From Capitulum mitella (Eukaryota > Arthropoda > Thecostraca > Pollicipedomorpha > Pollicipedidae), in assembly GCA_030062745.1 (NCBI GenBank), contig CP099851.1, positions 10,852,393 to 10,916,392 on the forward strand: a DNA stretch of 64,000 nt. Direction: 5' to 3'. Position 1 is the first letter of the stretch; every line of letters begins with the position of its first letter. Below the pieces are notes generated by a model. That model ran no database searches. It saw only the letters and a list, made by a program, of their open reading frames with translations, and was not told the origin of the DNA. The position numbers and the translations under genes are program-made. Positions 10,901-22,400 of this stretch are shown in pieces.

Positions 10901-13900
10901 TGGACATATTCCGGTTGTTGTCCCTCCATACGAAAGTGTTGCTCGAAATTTTGAGGTACTTTGTGAAAAGGAGCTGCATTCGTTTTTAAAAAGCCGATGT
11001 TTAACAACTTCAGCAATGAATCTGTAGGTCTCGTTTGAAGATTGCCCGAATATTCTTCAGAAGTATCTGTTCGCTGGTGATGTTAACACTTCGCATATGT
11101 AAGGCTTTGCTAGTTGCAGATATATTTTGAAACCCCAAAATCGTCAAGGAATACTTTGTTGTTGTTGTCAAGGAATACGTTGGCGCTTTCACTGTACCAG
11201 GCTAATATCATTTGACACTTTTATCGACCTCACTTACGAAATTGTTCTGCCGACGTTTCACGAGTGTGGCGTAATGCCAGATTGCTTCACGACAGGAAAG
11301 ACTGTCACGCCTGTATGTGCATGTGATCACTTCGAGCGCGGTATCGACGTTCTATTTGTATTTAACGAGAGTCACGTGCTCGGAAAAGTGATCTGAGCAC
11401 AAGGATGACGCATACAGGACGATAACTGATCACGCTCGTTCAGTCATAAAACTGATAAGGCCAAGGCAGAATGCGGTTGACACTTATCATTACCGTTTGT
11501 AAAATGGTACACGAGTCCCTTTGATCTGTGCATGTCTGCGGGATTTTATTTTTCCTGCTCACGTACCGTGTTATCGCTGTGCAGGATCTGATGCGATCAG
11601 GAAAGCCCGGAGAACTGTGGTTCCGGGACACTCCTGCAGATGACCAGTTCTGTTTGCTCACGCTGTCGGCGCATTTCCTATGATCATCTCCCGTCGGGCG
11701 TGTGCTTGGGATGGCGGCTTCACCGTCCGCTCATCAGGCTTGTCCTGGCATGGACTTTGGACGTACGCTGCCTACTGCAACATTTGCGGAATAAATTCAT
11801 CAAATGAATCCTTTGTAAATATCATGCAATAGGTAGTGGGTTGGATGTGCAATCGGTTTGTCACCAGTGTGTAGTTCCGTTGTCCTGTGAGGGGCCTCTG
11901 CAACGAGTCTCTATACCCTGCAACGGACCTCATTTTCTAGCCTCGCTGTTATTTAATGGACTTAGTACCCATAATCGGTACCATACAATTATGAGGGAAC
12001 TTGAATGTAAGTTGGGGATGCAGGTGCATCCCATACGTCTGTGGCTCATTTGTCTGCTTTGTACGTCTTTGGCGTGACATGGGAGGAACTGACGTTCAAA
12101 TGAGATTGCATCCCAGTAATTTGGGAAAAATTCCACCCCTGCACAGAACCTGGCCCCTGCATACAGTAGGAGTCATGATTTACTTTTGCTATGATGCACC
12201 TGGCATAGGAACTTTGTTTCGTTCACTTGGGGGATTTCCAGGGCAAATGGACTGGTACTCAGGACAGAGGCTCACATCTTTCAGATCTCCATCATCTCTC
12301 AGATTTCAATACAAATTGGGTCTAGGGTTTGTCCTAAAAGCCAAACACGGCTGTTAAAATTTTAGACGAGTCAGACATGCGACTACAGCGTTATTGTCCC
12401 CAGCATTTTAAGTCATTGCATGAAAAGTGCTGTTGGTTGTAGATGGCTGACTAGAATGAGCCCAGTCATGATGAAAAACATGTTTTTTACACAAAAATAC
12501 AACAGCAACTATTTCCTTTCTAATTGATTTAGATTATTATATGATTTATTTTGTACTTTCTGCGTATCTCTTATCTACTGTGGCCGTTCTTTTCGTTATT
12601 ATTGTCTACTTTCCGTGCCCAAAACGGCAAAAGGGGACGAAATCAGCTTTTGAGGGGACAAGGCCCACGTTGGGCCTCATGGTCCCTGAAAAAGAAGTCA
12701 ACTCGACACCCCTGGCTTGTTTTTTGTTAGTTGTTTTATTTTCGTGTTTTTGTGTAGATTTATGTATATTGTGAACTCCTTATGTTTTATTTTTTTGTTT
12801 TCCTTCATTTTCTTATCCTGATTAAAATAATTAGGAATGACACTAATAAATCAATTCCATAGTCGGCTTCTTTCATTCTGAATCGGAATCGGAATCGATT
12901 CCGTGCGGGCAAGCCGCGAGCCGGATCGGAATAAAATGGAATCAGGCACAAGTCTGGACAAAAGCCGTTAATCCCACGATCTTCCGTGTTAGAACGCAGA
13001 AAATAAAGATGCTCTTAACTTTGTTTTCTTGGGCAGCTGCGAGCAGTTTATTTCGAACTCCAAAGAACAAAAATCAGATTTTTGTTCAGGGCATTAAACT
13101 GCACATTTCAATTTCCAGGTAGAAAAATTGATGAAAACGTAGAACGATAACTTGCCGTCGTGCGAATGGGTTTTTGGTAGTGTTTAAGAGAAAATAAAAC
13201 AGAATAAAAATGCTGTTTTTTGTTGCTGAAAAACCAAGTAAATCAAGAGAGCTTTGATTTTTCTCCCACAAAAGTTAATGGTTTGCTTAGCTTGGAGTGA
13301 ATCTAGATCACGTGACGTTAGGTCATGAGGTCACCGTACTGACTAAGTTCTTCAAAATCACGTATTCAAGTTTCATGGACATATTTCGGCGTGGCAGTGC
13401 ATTTTGATACACTATTAAAAAAAACGGTTATCACTTTTACTGACTGTTAAAGATATTCATACCGACCAACAGGTCCATAGGTAACTCCCAAACCAATGAG
13501 CTGAGAGATGAAATATTCTGCCAGCTGTGTTTTGCGCTCAAGGCAGGAGCGGAGCTTTGCAAAAGTGATTGGGGAAATTAAGTGCTAGTTTCGATAAATG
13601 CTGATGTTTTTGAGGCCATTTCTTCCATACACCACCATATACCAAATGCTAAAAATCCCAAATCATGGGGGGTGCAGTCTACCAAAAAGCAAAGTTCCAC
13701 CCATATCTCAAGGTTACCCCTGGGACTAATTTTCGCAAAATCTGACGGATAAGGATGTTTGGCACTGGTCAGTCTGTCGTGGGTATGCCCTATTGGCAAG
13801 CTTTGATGTTACACTTTTCCGGTTTATGCTTCTCTCTATTGTTGAAATGTTTTTTATCCAGTTCGGCATTCTTTGTCCAGTGTAAATATCATATTATGCC

Positions 13901-14246
13901 AGGATTCCGAAAATGCGAAGAGCCAAAGGCGATTCGAATGTGTTCGAATTGTTTGCCCCCCTCCCTTTTGAAAGGGATCCGAAATCCAAACCCTGAACTC
14001 CAGAGCAATAATGAAGGAGAGTCCTTGGTTTTGACCTTTTTAACATTTTTTCGCCCAAGGTGCTGCAGATATCATGCTGGAAAATCCAAACAACTTTGAT
14101 CGTACCCATCGACAGTAGTATCGGAAGAAAGGAAGCACGTTTTGTGTGTGTGTCCTGGTTTTGCGGTTTTTGTATGTATGTGTGTGTTTGGGTGGTTATC
14201 CTCGAGCTCTGTCTAAGGCCTGGGGTAACAGCATCATCCCGGCCCG

Positions 14247-14284
<38 letters not shown>

Positions 14285-15352
14285 TCCGCTGACCCACTCG
14301 CTCTCTCGGCAGCTGGTGGCACCTGATCTTCAACCTCCTGGTGCAGCTGGCGGTCGGTCTGCCGCTGGAGATGGTCCACGGCTCGGTGCGTGTACTCACT
14401 ATCTACCTGGCCGGCGTGTTGGCGGGCAGTCTGGGAACTTCAGTTTGTGACACCAGCCGCCAGGTGTATCTGGTGGGCGCCTCTGGAGGCGTGTACGCCC
14501 TCCTCACGGCACACATTGCGAATGTCCTGCTGGTGAGTGGTCCTGCCGGTGTTGGACGGGCTGGGGACAGGGGCGCAGCCAGGGCTTTGTTAAGGGGGCC
14601 CGGAGCTCAGGGTGAACTGAAATCGCACGAAAACGGCCTGCCAGGAAGACGATGTGCAATGGTTTTCATAACAAATGCGGGCCTATGGGGAAGGTCTGGA
14701 CCCCTCGGGCCCTCTCCCTTGGCTGCGCCCCTGGCTGGGGATCTGCTTCCTCCCGAAATGTTGGTGCTGGTATGCAGGAGGCCAGCGTCAATGTTGGTGC
14801 TGGTACGCAGGAGGCCAGCGTCATTGTACATCTTGTGACGGAGAACATCTGGGCTTTTCAGTATTTCGACCTTCCTTCATCGTGTAGAATCATCCACTGC
14901 AGTTTGACGTTCAGACGTCCCCAGGCGTTTGGAGTTTGTCTATTGTGCGGTAGCGATGTTCGTTGACTTCTTTACAAAGCTTAGCTTTTATGACCTTTTG
15001 GGTTTGCGCATACCAGTGGACCTGTGCATTGTTTCAGAATTACAACCACATGGAGTTCGGCGTAATGCGCCTGCTCATCGTATTCCTGATAGCCGGATGC
15101 GACGTCGGCTTTGCCATCTACCACCGATACGCGTTGGTAGTGCCATCTGTTGACCCAGCCGTAAGTTACGCTGCGCACCTGGCCGGCGCGTTGGCCGGCC
15201 TGTCGCTCGGCTTGGTCGTGCTCAGAAACTTCTCTCAGAAATTACACGAGCAGCTGATGTGGTGGCTGGCGCTGGGCGCCTTCCTCGCCTGCACGCTCTT
15301 CGCCGTCCTCTTCAATGTGCTGCCTGCCGCCGGAGGACACAAGTACGTCTAA
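7771..15352 (+). CDS. Rhomboid-family intramembrane serine protease (3' three coding exons)
   Basis: Coding exons are 7771-7952, 14313-14532 and 15038-15352 (stop TAA 15350-15352), about 238 residues in total. Rhomboids cleave transmembrane substrates within the membrane; the Drosophila rhomboid/RHBDL group releases EGF-type ligands in the secretory pathway. The frame shows the loop-1 motif RRWQLWRF, the HLIFN (HxxxN) oxyanion motif after a WW pair, [10 protein letters not shown] with the catalytic Ser, and [12 protein letters not shown] with the catalytic His. Several hydrophobic helices alternate with these motifs, and the hydrophobic tail after the His fits the 6+1 TM secretase type. Phases chain exactly: exon one ends AG, completed by C of the next exon, and the last junction is phase 0. 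The N-terminal cytosolic part and the beginning of TM1 are missing, so the upstream exon is unidentified. It is convergent with RPC5. Membership in the rhomboid/RHBDL secretase group is confident; the exact paralogue is not. Confidence 0.9.
7953..14312 (+). other. Rhomboid intron, 6.4 kb, no gene recognised
   Basis: No conserved exon was seen on either strand. Frames reach up to 281 codons (7758-8603) but lack familiar motifs and overlap the real exon in another frame. Content includes a direct repeat of nuclear-receptor half sites AGGTCA-TG-AGGTCA at 13320-13333, GGAATC repeats near 12880-12960, GT/TATG simple sequence at 14135-14190, and a CCG run next to the 3' splice site. Confidence 0.5.
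14242..14284 (+). repeat. (GCC/CCG)n microsatellite beside a splice acceptor
   Basis: About a dozen uninterrupted CCG triplets end roughly 30 bp before the rhomboid acceptor at 14312. They sit between the likely branch region and the pyrimidine stretch ctcgctctctcggcag. Length polymorphism could affect splicing. Confidence 0.85.
14313..14532 (+). CDS. Rhomboid exon: HxxxN and catalytic Ser
   Basis: The acceptor is ctctcggcag and the donor is CTGCTG|GTGAGT. It encodes [12 protein letters not shown] (TM2 with HxxxN), [10 protein letters not shown]3 and [10 protein letters not shown] containing the nucleophilic Ser. The first base completes the split serine codon from the previous exon. Confidence 0.92.
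14568..14733. mobile_element. hAT-like MITE with perfect 8-bp target duplication
   Basis: The 166-bp element begins CAGGGGCGCAGCCAGG and ends with the near-perfect reverse complement. It is flanked on both sides by GCTGGGGA (14560-14567 and 14734-14741), an exact 8-bp duplication as made by hAT transposases. It has no coding capacity and depends on an enzyme elsewhere. It inserted 35 bp inside a rhomboid intron. A diverged relative lies at 54242-54397. Confidence 0.85.
14755..14826 (+). repeat. Short tandem duplication
   Basis: A ~33-bp unit containing TTGGTGCTGGTATGCAGGAG is repeated twice in tandem in the rhomboid intron just after the hAT MITE, with one or two differences between units. 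No function is evident. Confidence 0.6.
15038..15352 (+). CDS. Rhomboid terminal exon: catalytic His and last TM
   Basis: The acceptor is cattgtttcag. It encodes [20 protein letters not shown] (TM), a loop with a cysteine-poor stretch, then [19 protein letters not shown] with the active-site His, and a final hydrophobic helix (residues around [18 protein letters not shown]) before HKYV-stop. This is the expected end of a secretase-type rhomboid. Confidence 0.92.
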   Translation, partial: NYNHMEFGVMRLLIVFLIAGCDVGFAIYHRYALVVPSVDPAVSYAAHLAGALAGLSLGLVVLRNFSQKLHEQLMWWLALGAFLACTLFAVLFNVLPAAGGHKYV

Positions 15353-16372
15353 GGAGGACAGTCCTCGATGACCGAGACTGGGACAGCAGAGGGCGGCAGA
15401 GCTCGACCAGCTGCTGAGATCGAGAACACGCTCCTGCGGCGTGGTTTGAAAGCCATCAACAGCACAAGGAATTTCGAGCCACGTGTCGTGTCGAACCGTG
15501 TCGCGGTCCGAGCGGTCTGTTGCGATCGTGCGCCACGATCGTGGCAGAGGCTTGGCTGACCACCGGCCGCGTGCCGGTCCTTCTGCTGTTGGATGTGATA
15601 TTGCTGGGTATTCGAGATTCAAGATAGAATCTCGTCGAGATGCGGTGCAGATTGCCGTTGCATTTAAGTGTGATATTCTGGTTGAGACCTGTAATCGTCT
15701 ACGAGCTGTCCTTGGCAGGAAGACGCCTTATTTTTTCATCATTTGCTTCGTACTTCGCGGATGCTTGCTCGATTTTGGGAACGTTTTGTGGATTTGTGTT
15801 GTGCGTGAGTTAAGGTGTCCGGTGTTAGAGGGCAGACATTAGGTTGTGTAGGGCCCGAAGTGTGGTGACGATGAGCCAACCAGTTGGCGTGAAGAATTCT
15901 GGCACACTGGGAGACTAGAATCAGTTTGGCAGTTGCGTTCCGGCGACTGCTGATTTTGATGGCAAGATTTTGTCGAATCTGCCCGAAGTAGTTCTGATCT
16001 GCAATTTAAATCGCGCCAGCACTATTGATTACAAGTAGATTTTGAAATCCCACTGATGAAGGATAAAAAATTCCTCCTCAAACACCCTATGTTAAAAGTT
16101 GGGCTCCAGACCTATTCCATGAGCGCTGGTGGCGGGAGCTGTAACGTCCAGGCCATTATACCAAGCACCGCCGGAATTCGATGACGGATGTCCAAAACCA
16201 GACTACTGCGTGCCGATCACCTGCAGTCTCACCGTGTTGCCCATGCATTTGTGTATACCAAAGATAATACTGCCAGTGGTTTTGAGGTCCCCGGTTTCGC
16301 GCTAACTTTGCCTCGGATAGGCCAGCGCGCCGTCGGGGGTTTCATAGTTGGGGGGCGCCTGCTGTGGAGGAA

Positions 16373-16396
16373 CCGTGTGACCCAGGGGTCACACGG
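16373..16396. repeat. Perfect 11-bp inverted repeat, 2-bp spacer
   Basis: The arm CCGTGTGACCC and its exact reverse complement are separated by AG. It contains TGACCC/GGGTCA half-sites back to back. It could be a protein-binding palindrome or a small hairpin; there is no further evidence. Confidence 0.6.
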
Positions 16397-17099
16397 CTCA
16401 AGTAGCAGGAGGGCCATGGAAAACACTCCGAGTCCATTGGACCACTCCTTGGCCCTGACGTGTTCCGAGCAGTGACAATAACCCCTGCGGGTGACGCCTT
16501 TCTGCTGCTGTGTTACTGTGCGAGGGTGCCGCAGGCGTACAGCTGGTGAAAACCAGCGTACCTGGACTCCGCCCAGAGGCGATAATTGGGCCGGCTGTAA
16601 GCGAGGATGTCGATGTTCTGCCGCGGCGCACCTAGCCGTTCGGCTGGCATGAGTAAAAGAAAGGCGTCGGAAATGTATTTATTGCAAACTTTTTGTAACC
16701 GAACAACACTACCGCACGTGAATCCTCATTTGACAGACTCGATCCTGGAGACGGCGTTCTCCTCAGCGTTGTGTTCGATATTGTTTGTCAGCTGTTTCGA
16801 AGCTCGCACCACCGAGCGGCAGCTGCCGGTAAAGTGCTCAGAATGTAATGCGTTCATTCCGTGAAGTTGCATTTCAGCAGTGACAGTTCCTCTGTGTTCA
16901 CGAGGAGGGCGTCCGCGCCGCCGCTGCCGCACGCCGTCGGCCCCCACCGATCCCCGACCGAACCGAACCGAACCGAACCGACACTGACATCGACACCGAA
17001 GTCGGATCCTGCCTCGACCTTGGACCTAAGCTTACCAAAACCCGGAAATCACAGGCCTGGAAGTAGGCATTGCTCCCAGCAGAGGTGCAGAGGTTCACG

Positions 17100-17480
17100 G
17101 TCCTCACAGTCCTAATCCGCCAGACAATTCAGGTCAAACCGTTCGGTCCGATCCGACCCTGTATCGTCAGCCGTCGTCCAGCTCCGTGCTGTCGGTCGTC
17201 GGCGGCGGCCGCGGCGGCGCCGGCCGCGGCCTCCGGACGGGACGGTGACGTCACACGGGACGGGCTGTGTGGGTGCCGGGCGGTCGAGCAGGGCCGCAGC
17301 GTCTCGGGCGCGGCGCCGGCCGTGAGATCGGACAGGACCGCGCTGTCCGGCCGTGGCGGGGCGTTTCGGACCGGGCAGCGGCGCCAGACCGGGCAGTGTT
17401 GTCCCGGCAGGGTGTGTGCGGTGTTGCCCGGCTCCGGCCGGGCGGCCACAGCCACCTGTCGCGCACTCCTCTGTCGCCTG
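17100..17480. other. CpG-rich patch with CRE palindrome
   Basis: This is strongly GC- and CpG-rich DNA with runs of GGC/GCC and a TGACGTCA palindrome at 17246-17253. It lies downstream of both convergent genes, where a promoter is not expected for either. The overlapping long frames on both strands look compositional. Confidence 0.4.
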
Positions 17481-17732
17481 GGAGTGTTTCTAGTCATAGA
17501 ATACATCGTGTTTGTAGAGCGTCTTGTTTGCGAGCACCGACCGCAGCTGGTGTACATGGAAAGCAGCGATGGGTAGCAGCTGGACTATTTATCGAAGATC
17601 TCGGCTGTCGTGGTCCTGTCGCGTTGCCAAATCCCGATGATGGTGATTTGGGCTTAAGGACGCGCCGACTGCTGGGCTATACGGTGCCCAGCGTCGCCAT
17701 CTCTCACGGCAGCTGTCGTGGGACGGCAAAAT

Positions 17733-17806
17733 GCCGTCATCACCCGGATTAGAACCGGTTACCTTCTGGTCACCGAACGTTAACCACCACATTTCTCGTA
17801 CACGGC
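17733..17806 (-). repeat. tRNA-like sequence, probable SINE head
   Basis: Read on the minus strand this 74-nt segment starts GCCGT and ends ACGGC (five paired bases, acceptor-stem-like). It contains TGGTTAACG in the box A region and CCGGTTCTAATCCGG, a box B (GGTTCNANNCC) with a paired T stem. The anticodon arm is poorly paired and the box A region deviates, so it is more likely a tRNA-derived SINE head or tRNA pseudogene than a working tRNA. Confidence 0.5.
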
Positions 17807-18969
17807 GTCCAAAACCGTGGTCCAGAGCGCCTGTCCACGCACACCGTCCTTGCTTCACAGCCACGATACATACAGAACGCACAGACATCCACTCGGGCGC
17901 CTGTTCTCCTTCGGCCAGAGGATCCGATGAACTGGCGGTTTACTGCGGTCTGCAGACATCGGCGACCGGCGAGGACCATCCAACCTCGTGTCCTCGTTAG
18001 GCCAGGTCCGCTTCCACGAGATCTCCACGTCCTCTCTCTTCCGGTACACCCCAAATGCTACTTGGAATCTCTTTCCTTGATCCCATGGTACTCAAATGAC
18101 CTAAACAGGCCGGAAAAGCCACACCAAACTATCGGGACGGGTGATGAGATGGTCTGCGGGTTGCCATGGAAACGAAAGCGAGCGGACGGCGACTGGAAAC
18201 ATACCGCTCCGAGGCCACGATGAGTACAGAACAGGGACGGAGAAAGGGAAAGAGCGAATGAACGACGGAAAATCATGAGCTCGGACACCTGGAATGGTCT
18301 CTAAGACACCGGAAATACAGTGGGTGCTGCAGGCCCGGATTGTGGCCCCCACCATTCGGATATTAACAGACAATTTTGGTCAAATTTTCCAGCATTCCTG
18401 GGCCCGCCCTGTCGCAAGACCTATTTTCGCGAACAGAATTTACACGTCGTATATATTTCAAGTCAGCAAATGCGAACGCAATCATGTCCCTTTGTTTAAC
18501 AACCGTACAGGCCACGGCCCGGCTCTGTCCAACACGGAGTGGCCATCACCAGGCGCTGCCCCGGAACGTGCCAGGCACACCCTCTCCCTAACCAGCCTGC
18601 AGAGCCGCGACGCCACTACAGACGGGAGTCACACAACTCAGACACGTCCTGCCATACTCAAAACAGCCTCTACCGGACCAGGCCAGATCTCGGCACGATT
18701 TCGCCCAGCGGAGGCGCAACTCCGCGACGCAACGCTCCGCTGAGCCGTCGCACAACTCGGCGGTGCAGCGCTTGACGGCCCCAGCGGACGGCCACCAGCT
18801 CCACTGCCGGGCTGGATGTCTCTCAGATCTCAGGGCAGACGACACCGACCAGGCTCCAGCGCCATAGCGTCCACTGCCGACTGAACTGCTCACCAGCTGT
18901 CGCACCAGGTGCCACAGCGGAGCTGCCGGCGCGCCCACCAGCCGGCAGACAGCGAGAACGTCACGGAAA

Positions 18970-19280
18970 CCGCGGCCGACACACGCCGACACCAGCTGAC
19001 ACCACCCAACTCACGCCGACACCGGTCGACACCAGACGACACCAGCTGATCCCAGCTGACCATGGCAAGACACCAACTGAACACAGGTGACACCAGCTGA
19101 CATCGCCCGACACCGGGTGACACCACCCAACACACATCCACACCAGACACCAAGAGCTGATTTCATCATACATCTGCTGACATTAGCCGATCCTAGCAGG
19201 CAGCGGCCCACAGTCACTAATCCCAGCAGACACTGGGTGGCACCAGGTGGCGCCGGCCGACACCAGGGAGCCAGTCTGCC
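18970..19280. repeat. Degenerate ~10-bp tandem repeat (GACACCAGCT-like)
   Basis: Units such as GACACCAGCTGACACCACCC recur with drift across about 300 bp, immediately downstream of the RPC5 stop codon. They are therefore probably within its 3' UTR. Spacing is 10-11 bp and many units have decayed. Confidence 0.6.
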
Positions 19281-19320
19281 GGTCCTGCCACAGCAGCGGC
19301 GCCTCCGGCCGCCGGCCCGG

Positions 19321-19497
19321 CTAGCTTTTGCCCTCGACCTGCTCGGTCTTGACCCGGACGCCCGAGTTGCGCCGCTGCTTGCCTCGTGAGCCCGCCTCGC
19401 CGCTCGACTCGTTGTCGGACGAGGCGCTGAGCGAGTCGCGCTGCGAGCGCTGCCGCCGCCGCCGCGGCTTGGCCGAGCCGGCGCCCTCCAATCGGCC
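19321..19497 (-). CDS. POLR3E: RPC5 coding exon 10 (C-terminus, stop)
   Basis: The acceptor on minus is tgactgccggcag, phase 0. It encodes an arginine-rich block followed by RDSLSASSDNESSGEAGS and ends KTEQVEGKS-TAG (19323-19321). This is a low-complexity, probably disordered and phosphorylatable tail. KTEQ resembles the lysine/glutamate sumoylation-type motif seen near VRIKEEP in the human protein, but that is only a comparison by eye. Confidence 0.85.
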   Translation of the reverse strand, partial: GRLEGAGSAKPRRRRQRSQRDSLSASSDNESSGEAGSRGKQRRNSGVRVKTEQVEGKS

Positions 19498-22400
19498 CTG
19501 CCGGCAGTCAGCATGGCGTCAGAACATCGCCAGAACGGCAGAACGGTGTCAGAACACCAGAATGGCGTCAGAACAGCGCGAAAGGTTCACGACAAATCGT
19601 CCTGCTGGAGCCATACGCAAACCAGGACATCGTCACTGGTAGCCACCGGTGCACTTAGCGAAAGTTCTTTTCGTGCAACGCCGCATGCCTAACGCTGGAA
19701 AGAAGACAAAAGCGACCAACTTCAACGCCGACTAAAGGAAGGGGGAGGGTCGGTACTCACACTCTCCCTGAAGGCCTTCATCAGCTGCTGGTATTTGGCC
19801 TCCCACAACATCTGTTGCCTCTGAACAACGTCCGGATAGCTGCAGAACATAAAACCGGCAAAGTCAAGAGTCAGCGGCACCCATGGCAATCCACGAGCGC
19901 GCCTTGAGAACCGTGAGTCGAATGCGGAAATTTTTTGGAAACACATCTACAGAGAGAACAGCACAAACATGCCTACAAAAGTACTCAGAGTCTGCCACGC
20001 ATCAGGGTAACATTTGGGGACAACGAGATTGCTGAGAAAAAATGAAATACTTAACGATGGAAAGCACCAGGCCGTGAACCTGTGTCACCAGGGCCGAATG
20101 AAGAAAGCTGTCTCTGCTCTGACGACGCCCATCCAAAAAACCGGCACACCTTCACACCATCTCGTCGGTGTGCACAATAAAGGCATGAACTGGTCAGACG
20201 TAGCGATCATTATGTTTATGGAGCCAGTAACGTCAACCCAACAAAAAGGCTGAAAAAGACCCTGAATCATGCAGCCCGCCTGATCTCAGACTGACGAAAA
20301 TTACAGCACATCAGTGGCGTTTGAAATGGTCTCGACTCAATCTCTGCTAAGAATTTGCTCTCGTATCGTACTATGACGACTTTGAAAAAAAGACTCAACC
20401 ACACGGTAACCTGAGTCACCACCGGCCTTAACAGTTTTCGGACGGAATGTTCATTATCATGCCACCAGACATAGTTCTTGCCTTCACACGTCGTCCATTG
20501 GAAACGACTCGGAACGGGGAGTATTATTACTATTTTTTTTTTATAACGCGGAGAACAATTTCAACTCTGCCAAAATTGTAACATTTCCACATCGCACATT
20601 TTAGAACCAAATTAAAAATACACTGTTAGCGAAGCAACGATCCGGGATATGGCCGCTGCATGGTTGGCATTCTGCCACCTGCTGGTTAAAACCGGTATAA
20701 GATGACATAAAATGACAGAAATTATTTGTGTTTGTTAGTTACCAAATGGTTTCAGTGCAATGATAACAGTTTTCAGTCTGCACTTTTCATCAAATTTGTC
20801 CAAATGTTCCGTTAAAATCTTAAATAATGAAACATTTCAGCGATTTTTTTTTGGAGAACGCACATGAATTTACATAATGCAGGCAGGATGCTCTATGCAA
20901 ATTGCTCCCACCCTGGCAGTGAAAATGTGATAAAAAATATACAGGAACAGAGAGAGCAGGGTACAACAATGAAGTAATGTGCAGCTATGATACAGCTACA
21001 GCTGTAAAAACCTGTAGCCCAAGAAATGTGTTTAAGAACAAAGACAACTGAATAAAAACGTCCCAGCTAACAACCAGCCATCAGAACAAATATGAAGTGT
21101 TTCAAAATACTCAAAATATCTAGCATTCCCAAGAGCATACTGCTGAAAAAAAACAGTAATCAGTACCTACTAGGTCTCACACATTCTGTATGATTTCACA
21201 CCTAACTTGCATATGCACGCTGGTTATCGTCTGAACCATTTAGCTTCGCCAATAAGACATATTTCTACCTGATGTCTGTGCAGTCTACATAACGTTGTAT
21301 GGAATGCGCACATAAATCATGGCTATTTTATACGGCCAAATATGAAATATCTCGGGTTATATGTGGAGTCACGCATCTGAATCTCGCTTTAAAATATACA
21401 TTAGAGCAGCTATAGCAAATATTTTATATGTTTTAACGTAGTAAATTCTGATTTGGATAGTGTACCAACAGATTATTCCTAAATCGGGGCAAAATACAAG
21501 TTGTTACAAACAATACTAACAAATGCAGTCTTAAAAGTCACAGTGATATGGTTAGCCATACCCATAGGCCAGTCAATGAGACAAGAACAGAACGTTTTTA
21601 CAACACGGTCACTGTGTCCTCGCCAGTGATAGCTGGTGTTTGGCAACTTCTGTGCACCAATATTCCTTGAGGTCAAACAAAAAGTTGAAAAGGTTAAGGT
21701 TAGGTACAAACTCAAATAATTCCGTCTGTATACTGGATGTGGATTACTTCATAGCCGTACCCTGCCCTCCCCTGTTCCGAAGCATAAAGTTTTCAGCGAC
21801 AAGTTGGGAGTATTCTACAGATAGTGTGCTGCATGCAATAGTCCAATTCATGTTTAATGTGGGGAGTTTTGCCACAAAATGTTCCATTTATTTAAAGTTT
21901 GTTTTTGGCACAGTATTGCGTTTACTAGAGGCAAAACGCATACTAAAATTAGTTCTTAATGTGCTAGAAACATTTCATGTATCGAGTAAATTTCTGCCGT
22001 TTTATGTCACTGTATGCTGGTTTTAACCAGTTTCAACTGGCAAGTGGCAAAAAAGAATTTTGTCAACCATGGTTTGGTATAGTTCGTCACAGGCATACTT
22101 TTCACCAGTTTCGGACACATCATAGGAAATATGGCCCTCACTGCAATACTTTTCCAGCCTACTGCGCAAAAAATGAAGATAAACACATTCTTCCCAGTTT
22201 TCAATTTATCGCCATTTATTTCCGCCACATTCCTTGTGAGAGTTATTTGCCTAAGGTCACCCTTTTCATATATTCCAAATGTGAACCCTTACCACGCTAT
22301 TCACTGTCACTAAAGGAATAAAAAAAACATGTTCATAAAGACTCAGTGGAATATTTTCTGCCGTTTTTGTCATCCACTTTAGCATATTTCTTCAGCCATC

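Larger units (their letters stand above)
15353..19320. other. Convergent 3' interval between rhomboid and RPC5
   Basis: No third gene was recognised. No clear AATAAA follows the rhomboid stop. On the minus strand AATAAA occurs at 16683-16678, which would give RPC5 a 2.6-kb 3' UTR; this is only a candidate. The interval holds a perfect inverted repeat at 16373-16396, a pentanucleotide run near 16955-16982, a CpG-rich patch (17100-17480), a tRNA-like sequence (17733-17806) and degenerate repeats at 18970-19280. Confidence 0.4.

Noticed and set aside
16678-16683. RPC5 polyadenylation signal (AATAAA on minus)
   Set aside because: 2.6 kb beyond the stop codon with no supporting downstream element visible; too uncertain to list as a feature.
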